Shown piece after piece: positions 19,071-27,700 of a stretch of DNA of 64,000 bases (position 1 is the stretch's first letter; each line of letters starts with the position of its first letter). The notes under the pieces are model-generated. The model saw only the letters and a program-made list of their open reading frames with translations, was not told the DNA's origin and did not search any database. The position numbers were made by a program, and so were the translations under genes. This DNA comes from an uncultured Clostridia bacterium. GTDB lineage: Bacteria > Bacillota > Clostridia > Oscillospirales > Acutalibacteraceae. The DNA lies in contig CANQGT010000010.1 in the NCBI GenBank assembly GCA_947623505.1, positions 1 to 64,000 on the forward strand, given 5' to 3'.

Positions 19071-19766
19071 TTATTTTATTCCAAGCCCGTTCGCCCACGC
19101 AAGCACATCGTCTGCGGAGGCTCCGGCGGAAAACCGTTGCCCGTCAAGCCATTTCGCTCCGCTTGCCGCCGATCTCAGCGCCGAATCGCTGTTTCCGAAT
19201 CCGCTGCTTCCTGAGGTGCAGAACCCAACCAAGGTTTTGCCGGAAAAATCATAGCTTTCGATAAACGTGCTCATAATCCGCGGAGCCTCGCCCCACCAGA
19301 TTGGGTAACCGATAAACACCGTTCCGTACTGCTCCATATTTTTTACGGAGCCGGAAATAGCCGGCCGCGCGTTCGGATTATTCATTTCCGCTGATGAACG
19401 GCTTTGTGAATTGTTGTAGTTCAGATCTTCGTCGGTATAGGGCTGTGCCGGAGTGATTTCATAAAGATCCGCGCCAAGCCCATGGGCTAACTTTTGCGCC
19501 ACGCCCTCCGTGTTGTTTGTGGCGGAAAAATAAGCCACAAGGATTTTATTGCCCTCCGGCTCTGAAACATCTCCGCCGGGTGTTTCGGCGGTCTGCCCGC
19601 CCTCGTTTTCCGCTTTGTCGGACACGGCGGGATTATCCCGGGCGTTGCTTTGCGACGCTTCGGTATTGCCCGCGTTTTCTTTTTCTTCGTTTCCTCCCGA
19701 ACAGGCGGTAAAGGTGAGCAGCATTATAAGCGCAAGTAAAGCCGCCGTAATTTTTTTAATATTCAT
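19071..19766 (-). CDS. Flavodoxin-domain lipoprotein
   Basis: A 231-residue protein with a lipoprotein signal (FTACSGG, Cys22), a low-complexity linker rich in Glu, Asn and Gly (about 25-75), and a flavodoxin-like domain starting at KILVAYFSATNNTEGVA, the FMN phosphate loop. The GYPIWWGEAPRIM and FCTSGSSGFG segments are characteristic of this flavodoxin subgroup. It probably acts as an FMN electron carrier outside the membrane. ATG 19766 is chosen because GGAGG lies six bases upstream; the frame extends eight codons further. It is the last gene of the flavodoxin / AKR operon. Confidence 0.85.
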   Translation of the reverse strand: MNIKKITAALLALIMLLTFTACSGGNEEKENAGNTEASQSNARDNPAVSDKAENEGGQTAETPGGDVSEPEGNKILVAYFSATNNTEGVAQKLAHGLGADLYEITPAQPYTDEDLNYNNSQSRSSAEMNNPNARPAISGSVKNMEQYGTVFIGYPIWWGEAPRIMSTFIESYDFSGKTLVGFCTSGSSGFGNSDSALRSAASGAKWLDGQRFSAGASADDVLAWANGLGIK

Positions 19767-19831
19767 TTCAAGCCTCCGTATAGATTTCAATTCCCGTTAT
19801 GCTCACATAACGATAGTTTTTTGTTTTGATT

Positions 19832-20842
19832 TTAAACTACGTTTCCCGCTTTCTGCTTTCCGTTCTGTGCCATCACTCCGACGAGAGCGTGGGGAACATA
19901 AAGTTCTTCAAGATAATCGATTTCGTCCTGTGTAAGTGTCAGATCAACGGCTTTCGCCGCACCGTCAATGTGTGAAAGCTTCGTTGCGCCCACTACGGGA
20001 GCGGTCACTTTGGTAAGCAGCCACGCGAGAGATATTTCCGTCATAGATACGCCGCGCCTGTCCGCAAGCCCGGCAACACGGGCAATGATTTTTCCGTCAG
20101 CCTCGGCGGTCGCGTCATATTTGAATTTGGCGTATGCGTCCTGCTCCAAACGCTTAGAGGTCTCTCCGGGGCGTTTTGAGAGCCGCCCTCCGGCAAGCGC
20201 GCTGTACGGCGTCATAGCGATGTTCCGCTTTTTGCAAAACGGCGCCATTTCCCGTTCTTCCTCGCGGGCGATAAGGTTATAATGTCCCTGAACGGATACG
20301 AACTCCGTCAAACCGTTTTCCCTTGCGTAGGAATTAGCCTCCGCAAGCTGCCAGGCAAAGCAGTTGGAAATGCCGATATATCGGGCTTTGCCGGATTTCA
20401 CGGCGTTGTTCAGTCCCTCCATTATTTCCTCCATGGGCGTGTGATAATCCCACATATGGCAGATATAGAGATCAACATAGTCCGTGCCGAGATTTTTTAA
20501 ACTCCGATTAAGATAATTCTCAATATGTTTCTGCCCGCTTATTCCGGAGTCTATTTCCTCCTGCGTTCGGGGCGTGAATTTTGTGGCGATAACAACATCG
20601 TCACGCTTCGTGAAATCCCGCAGCGCCCTGCCGACGTACCGTTCGCTCGTGCCGTTTTGATAAACGATGGCGGTGTCGTAGAAGTTGATTCCCAAATCAA
20701 GGCCGCGTTTTATGATTTCTCTCGTTTGCGCCTCGTCAACCGTCCAGCTGTGCTGCCCCGTGGCGGCGTTGCCGAAACCCATACAGCCCATACATACGCG
20801 GGAAACGGTCAAGTCGGAATTGCCTAATTTCGTGTACTTCAT
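19832..20842 (-). CDS. Aldo/keto reductase
   Basis: A 336-residue NADPH-dependent oxidoreductase with the full AKR catalytic tetrad: D56 (FYDTA), Y61, K88 (ATKF) and H129 (YICHMWD). The order and the SNCFAWQ strand fit the YajO/IolS-like group that reduces aldehydes. It lies between two flavodoxin genes, spaced 12 bases from the upstream one, suggesting a shared reductive or electrophile-detoxifying role. Confidence 0.9.
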   Translation of the reverse strand: MKYTKLGNSDLTVSRVCMGCMGFGNAATGQHSWTVDEAQTREIIKRGLDLGINFYDTAIVYQNGTSERYVGRALRDFTKRDDVVIATKFTPRTQEEIDSGISGQKHIENYLNRSLKNLGTDYVDLYICHMWDYHTPMEEIMEGLNNAVKSGKARYIGISNCFAWQLAEANSYARENGLTEFVSVQGHYNLIAREEEREMAPFCKKRNIAMTPYSALAGGRLSKRPGETSKRLEQDAYAKFKYDATAEADGKIIARVAGLADRRGVSMTEISLAWLLTKVTAPVVGATKLSHIDGAAKAVDLTLTQDEIDYLEELYVPHALVGVMAQNGKQKAGNVV

Positions 20843-20854
20843 TCTTTTAGCACC

Positions 20855-21334
20855 TTAAATAACTGTCTCAGCCCAAGCCTTGAGGCCTGCCGCCGTCTGC
20901 CTGCCGTTCAGAACTCTGCCTTCGGTGATGACCGTATCCGCCGCGACGGACGGCTTCAGTCCCGCCAATGTTCTGCCGAATCCGCTGCCGCCCGAGGTTG
21001 CGAACAGCACGATTTTTTTGCCGGAGAAATCATAGCTTTCCAAAAAGCTGTTGATAATCGTTGGCGCAACATACCACCAGATAGGAAAGCCGAGCAGGAT
21101 CGTGTCGTATTCCGCAATATCGGCGTTACGGTCTGCCAACGCGGGGCGGCTGCTTTTGTCGCTCATTTCAACCGAACTGCGGGATTTTTTGTCCGACCAG
21201 TTAAGATCGGCTTTCGTGTAAGGCGTTGCCGGGCGTATCTCATACAGATCCGCGCCTGCCGCTTGCGCAAGCTCCTTCGCGATACGCGCCGTTGTTCCGC
21301 TCGCGCTGAAATACGCTACCAATGTTTTGCCCAT
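20855..21334 (-). CDS. Flavodoxin
   Basis: A 159-residue cytoplasmic flavodoxin. FMN phosphate loop: YFSASGTTARIA. Flavin-stacking segment: GFPIWWYVAPTI. Closing segment: ATSGGSGFGRTL. It is closely related to the flavodoxin domain of the lipoprotein two genes downstream, so the two may descend from a duplication. It is first in the operon and follows the palindrome-flanked promoter. Confidence 0.9.
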   Translation of the reverse strand: MGKTLVAYFSASGTTARIAKELAQAAGADLYEIRPATPYTKADLNWSDKKSRSSVEMSDKSSRPALADRNADIAEYDTILLGFPIWWYVAPTIINSFLESYDFSGKKIVLFATSGGSGFGRTLAGLKPSVAADTVITEGRVLNGRQTAAGLKAWAETVI

Positions 21335-21478
21335 ATTTATTCGCTCCTTTATATAAATTTATAAATATTAAAAACTTTTTTTGGATTGAATACCGCGTGC
21401 GCAGAATAAAATTTTTGCCTTTGTGTAATCATTATTCTCTGACGCATAGGTGTTGCGTTTTTAATGCTTAAGATGTTC

Positions 21479-21528
21479 TGACACAATGTCAGCATAATTA
21501 GTATAGCACTATTCTGACGTTGTGTCAA
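21479..21528 (-). promoter_or_regulatory. Promoter flanked by two palindromic operator boxes
   Basis: On the minus strand TTGACA (21523-21528), a 17-base spacer and TATACT (21500-21505) form a promoter. One palindrome (TGACACAATGTCA, 21479-21491) lies just downstream, and a one-mismatch copy (TGACGTTGTGTCA, 21515-21527) overlaps the -35 box. Paired boxes of this kind suit a TetR-type repressor. No regulator gene is adjacent. Bases 21529-21690 show nothing else that I can support. Confidence 0.7.
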
Positions 21529-21693
21529 TACCAAACATAAATTTTTTATTTGTTAATACAAGGACAAGGTGGGGGAGGGGAATTCTCGCCGCATATCAGC
21601 GGTTTTTAACGCATTATTGTGCAAAAATTTGTGTTAAAAAAATACTGCCTTATCGCTATTCGGCTAACGTGAGCGGTTACTTAATAAAATAAA

Positions 21694-21722
21694 TCGGCGG
21701 CGGGAAAATCCTGCCGCCGTCG
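21694..21722 (-). terminator. Terminator of the subtilase gene
   Basis: A GC-rich hairpin (CGGCGGCGGGA / TCCTGCCGCCG) is followed on the minus strand by ATTTATTTTATT. It lies about 70 bases after the stop codon. Confidence 0.7.
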
Positions 21723-21790
21723 GCTCTGAGCCGTTGATTATTTGATTTTTCGCTTACCGTGCGATTCGGTTTTTAATACGTAAGTTTTGT

Positions 21791-24700
21791 TTATTTTGAA
21801 AGATACCGTTTTTTCAAAACCGTGATTATCATAAGCAAAGCCGCGCAACTCAGTATCAAAACGAACACGATGTATGCCGATTCGTTTTCAAAGCTCGTTT
21901 CGGGGCTTTTATCGCTGCCCGTGTTTGTATTTCCGTTTTCGGTGCTTTCGTTTTCGGTGCTTTCGTTTTCGGTTTGAGATTCCGTCGGCTTCTGCGGTTC
22001 TTCTGCCGCATCATCGGTAATATCTACGAGGAAAACGGTTTCCAAACCGTTATAGCTCACTTTTACTTCACGTTGGCCGGCAACGCTGAAATCGTACTGT
22101 GTTGTCCATCCTTCGGTAACGGTTTGAGTTGTGCCGTTGTCGAAATAGAGCGTAAGTTCCATTCCGCTGTCGTCAATTTCGGAATTAAGCGCATATTCCG
22201 TTACATTCGGCATATGTGTGACTTCAATGCGTGTCAGCGTCTTGGCGGCCACGTTTATTTTAAGCGCCGCGTCATATCCCTGATATGATACAATAACGCT
22301 GCTTTCACCGGCACTTCCGAAATCGTACTCGATTTCAAAGCCGTCGGTTAAGATTTCAGTTTTTCCGTTGTTGTAGTAAACGGTTATTTCCATTCCCTGC
22401 GGATCAAACTGCGTTCCCTCAATGTAATCCGTTTTGTTCGGATTGCGGGTTATCTCTATGCGTTCGATCTCTTTGGGCTGAACCGTTACTTCAAATTCCG
22501 CCGTAAATCCGCCGTATTCCACCGTAACGGTCTGTTTGCCGGGTTTGGTAATATCAAATCCCTTGGAAATCATTTCCGAAGAAATTTCAATTTCTTCCGT
22601 TGTGCCGTTGTCATAATAAAGCGTAAGCTTTCCGCCGCTGAGATTCAGTTTTCCCGAATCCTCAAGATAAACAGATTGCTCGGGAGCGGACGATATTTTA
22701 ATTCCCGTAAGCGATTTTTCAACAACGTCAACTTCAAGTGTTGTCTGCAATCCGGCATAGCTTACGGTAACGGTGGATTTACCCGCCTTGTCAAAGTTGT
22801 ATTCCGTTTCCCAGCCGTCGGTAATTGTCTCCGTATCGCCATTGTCATAGGTGAGAGTAAGCTCCATACCCTTGCCGTCAAAATCGGTTCCCTCAACGTA
22901 TACCGTTTTGTCGGGCTGTTTGCTGACCGTTAGGGAAACGGGGGATTTTTCAACAACGTCAACCTCAAGTGTTGTCTGTAATCCGGCATAGCTTACGGTA
23001 ACGGTGGATTTACCCGCCTTGTCAAAGTTGTATTCCGTTTCCCAGCCGTCGGTAACCGGCTCTATATCGCCGTTGTCATAGGTAACGGTAAGCTCCATAC
23101 CCTTGCCGTCAAATTCGGTTCCCTCAACGTATACCGTTTTGTCGGGACGTTTGCTGACCGTTAGGGAAACGGGCGATTTCGCTTTAACGCTTACGGTAAA
23201 TTCCGCCGTCTGCGTAACGCCGTCCTCCGTATAGCTCACCGTAATTTTATGCTCGCCCGGTGTGGATTGATATCCGGAAATTTCGCAGTCTCCCGCATTC
23301 AGAGTCTTTTCGCTTCCGTCGCTGTAGTGAGCCGTAACCTCAAGACCGTTTGTGTCAAGATTTGCGTCTCCCTCAAGATATTCGGTTTTGGGCATAGCGC
23401 TTATTTCAATGGACTGAAGCGTGCGCTCCGGTTCTTTTGCGGGCAAGGTTACGGATTCTTTTTGCTCGTTCGGTCCGCTGTATGTTTTCGGATCGCCGTT
23501 TTCTCTTTCGGTTACGGTAAGCTCCGCCGTTTGCTTGTTTTCTTTTTCTTCATAGGTAAATTCTATTTTTACGGTCGGATTTTCAATCGTGTCAGCATCG
23601 GCAAAGGCGATATTTATCGTTCCGTCTTCGGCGTTGTTGCTGTAGGAACTATAAGGCATGGAGGCGGTGAGCTTGGAAAACGTTAGCACGCTCGGGTCAT
23701 ATTTGAATCCCATAAGCCCGTTTGTCGTTTCGTCGGCCGTTAAATTGAAAGTAACGGTCTTTTCCTCCTTGTTTACCTCAAAGGATTCGTTTGCGGCGTT
23801 TTGCGAGGCATATGCGCCCATGTCGCTTGCGGAGCTCTCGGTTTTCTGCGTTATATCGGAATATTTTGAATAATCGTATTGATATAAAACACCTACCTGG
23901 CGCACATCGTCGTCAAATTCGCGGGTCATTATAAGGGATGCCGTCTTCGGGTCGATCACCTGCACCTTCGCGGCGCCGTTTCCGATTTTGCTGACGAGCA
24001 CGAGCAATTCGGACGCGGCGTCATAGATCATCGAGGAGGTGGCGTAGTTTGTCATCTGGCTCACGCCGGGCAGGCTTACGCCGTCCACGTGGCCGATCTT
24101 CTTTTCGTATACCTGCTCGCTATCGATCCATTCGCCCGGCTCGTCCTTCACGCCGGCATACCAGCGGGGTGCCTCGTAGCAGTAAAGTTCAAACAGGTCG
24201 CCGCTTTCATTGATCACATAATAAGCGTCTGCTTTATATTTTTGGCCGGTGAGTTCGGGATTTTTGGTTCCGTAGTTGCAGAAGTCCTCGACTTCAACGA
24301 GACCTTTATAGGTGATTCCCGCCAACGCGCCGACGCTCACGCGACCAGTGTGAAAGCTCACCGTCACCGTATCAAAGCAGTCCTCTTGTTCCCTGCCGAG
24401 TCGGGAGCCGAGCAGAAGCACCTGACCGTTGCTTTCCACAGTGAAATAGCCGAAATTGGTATAAAATCCCCGAGACATGCCGGGCGCGGCGTCGGCGTGC
24501 TTGTGGGAAGCGTCGATGGACGCAACCAGCGGATCAGTCTTGAAAGTCTGCGGATCCACCCGGTATGCCCAGCTCCCCGAGAACAGGTACAGGCAATCCT
24601 CGCCGCGGTTCATCGTGCCGGCGGTGTATGCGTTTGAAAAGGCAAGGCGCTTGCGCTCGTTGGGCGTTGCGGTGCTGAAATTCTCCCAGTAATAGGAGCC

Positions 24701-27700
24701 GTTGCCCTCGCAGAACACGGCGGTAACGTCGATATCAGGCGCAGGCTTCACTTCGATTTCGCATTCTGCGGTGAGGGGTTCGCCGCCCGTCTCAAGTGTT
24801 GCGGTAACTGTTGCCTTTCCGGCTTTGATTGCGGTGACCAATCCGCTTCCGTCAACGGAGACGGCGTCGCCGTCCGCCCGCCACTGAACCGACGAAGCGG
24901 TGCTCTGCGCATTCCACGGGGAGATCGCGGCGGTGAGCTGCAATGTGTCGCCCGCAACCATCTCGCGTTTCGCGCCGAGGATATTGAGCGCGGCGGGTTC
25001 GCCGTCTTTCACAAGACCGAGCTTCGGCATCACGGCGAGGTTGACCAATCCGCGTACAGCTTCGTTAAACCGAGACAGGTTGGCATCCCACCCGGAAGCG
25101 GATTGATACGCCACGGAAGTTCCGTTTTCAAAATTGATCGAGGAGATTTCATACAGATAGTTTTTGTAGCTTGACCGGTCGAGGTTCTCGGCGCAGGCGG
25201 CATAAAGAACCGTGCGGGAGGGATCCTTCCAGGTCAGGCTGATATAGCGCATGGTCGAAAGCTCTTTGTGGCCAATGGTACACTTATCGGCGGTCACCGT
25301 TTCTTCGCCCCCGGCGATCGTCCACGAGACAAGTATGCTCTTTTCTGTCGATTTGTCATAGTGGGTGGCGACGGCCTTTCCCTCGTTGTTGACGGTAAGG
25401 CCGTACAGTGCGGCGGGCTTTCCGTCAACCTCCACTTTTTGCGCGGCTTTAACTTCGCCGAGCATCGGATCTATCTGCCAAAGCGTGTCGGAGCCGTCCG
25501 CGGCGTAGAGCATATGATCTTTCGGATTGAACGCGAGGTCGCGCACCGTTTTTACCCCGAACGCGGAGAGGTCGCAGACAAGCTGTTTCGCGTTCACGTC
25601 GCTAAGCGGCGCGACGCGGAGACTGCCGTCCTCAAACGCCTGCCAGAGGTACCCGTCCGCCGCGTCCGCTCCGGCGAGAAGCGCCGACGCGTCGGCGCTG
25701 GAGAAAACAAACCCGTTGGTATATCGACCACTGCTCAAAGAGAAGCGCCCGGGGTCGACGGCGATCCAGTCGCCGCGGTTGATCTGCGCGCCGCCGTTGG
25801 AGCTTGAACGGATGTTGGCGATAACCTTGTCGGAAATATCCTGCTTTTCCCCGAAGGTAAAGCGGTATGTGCTTCGATTGCCGGCATAGTCGCCGACGAC
25901 GATATTGTAGGTTCCGCCCTCCTGAAGCCGGGAGGAGCTGAATTCCGCAACGATGTCCGATTTCGCGTCGTTTTCGCCCAAAACGCGCTTCTCAAAAGAA
26001 TAGGTGCCGTTGCCGCTGTAAAGTCCGATAAACGCGACGCTTTGCGCGTCAGTTGCGGTGACGCGGATGCTTGAGCCGGTCTTTTCCACATTCTCAACCT
26101 TGGGGGCATCGCTGTCAAGCGTGACGGTGGTGGTGAGATATGCGCCCTCGCCGAGTGCGCCGTCCTCTATCAGCTTTTTGATTCGGGCGGCGTTTATGGT
26201 CTTGCCGGGCGTTTCCTCATAATATTCCGGCACTGCGACGGCGCCAAGCTCGATTTTGTCGCCTTCCTTGACGTTGGTACCCTTCAGCAATTTTTTCAGG
26301 GTAGCGCGAACGGGCAGGCTCACCGACGTGCCGCTCCAACCGCCCACGCTGTTGGGGCTCGGGAAGGCGCAGGTCTGATGAATGTAAACGGCGTCGATAC
26401 TCTCCACATGGCGGTTGCCGTCTTTGTCCTTTGTCATAATGGCGAAGCACATCGCGCCCGCCGGGCGGATCAGGGTAAGCTGAATGCTGCGGATTGTATC
26501 GTTCAGACTTAAGGCCAGCTTGTCGAGCGGAACGCGGCTGTTTTCGTCATACAGATTGACAGCCTGTTTTAACAAATTGCCGCCTTCATCCTGATAGGTC
26601 ATATAATTTATATCATAAACACCGCTCGGGCTTTGAGTGTAGGGAACTCTGCTGTTTGTGCCGCTGAAGCTTTCCACAAAGCTGTTGCGGTCAAACATCG
26701 AGGGATCGGACCAGTTACCGCAGAATCCGAGAATCGGTATTGTATGCGTAACGTCCGTTTCCTCCTCGCCCATATTAACGGGAACAACCGAAGTAAAGCC
26801 TTCCAAATACGCGCCCTTCGGATATTTATCCAAACTGTCCGTAACCTCTATATCCACGTCAACGGTTACGCTGCCGTCAGCCTTAACGCAAACGGCCGAG
26901 GTTTTAAGCCCGCTTAAAATCAAATGCGCGTCGTAAGTGGTTTTCTTGCCGTCGCCGTCAACGTCCGCAACGTCTAAATTAAGGCCGTTGCCGTCGATTT
27001 TTCCGGAAAGATAGTCAAGTAAAGCCAGCGCGTCGTCGGCGTCGGTTTTGTTGTCACGATTTATATCGGCCTCTGTTTTTGAGTCGAAGTCAATCTCTTT
27101 ACCGCCGATTTTGTAGGTCGCCTTTCCCAAAAGGTCACGGGTATTGTCGGCAAGATAGTCTATCCCGTCTTCAGTAACGGTGTCCTCGGTAAACAAATCG
27201 GTTTTGAAATAGTAATTTCTGTCCGTTTCGCTCACGTTGTGCAGAGTGAAAGTGTAGTGGAATGTGTTGGTTCCGTCGGGGCAGTCTCCGACCTCCGCCT
27301 TAACACGGCCGCGTGTCTGGCCGTCTATTTCTATAAACGATTTGGCGGAAGCGGCGTTCTGCGTGTTAAGCAGACCTGCGCCTTGGCGCAGTAATGAATA
27401 ATATTTGCCGCTCGGATCTATCATCGGATCCGCCGTGGACATAAGAAGACCGGCGGAAATCATTCCTTTGTTCAGCGATTCATTCTGAGCAAGCGCGCGG
27501 TTAAGGAAAGAATCGTTTCCGAACTGTGCCTGCTCCGCCTTGATGTATTGGCTTACCACCGCGGCGGCTCCGGTCACGTCGGGGGCGGCCATCGAGGTGC
27601 CCGAAAGCATGGTGTAGCCGCTGTTAGTGTTGCCGTCAACGGAGTTTACTTTTGTTCCGAAAGCAGTGATTTCCGGCTGAAGCATAAGGCTGCTCGGAAT

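Noticed and set aside
21349-21534. 61-codon minus-strand open frame over the palindromic promoter
   Set aside because: It contains the promoter and both operator boxes and has no ribosome site.
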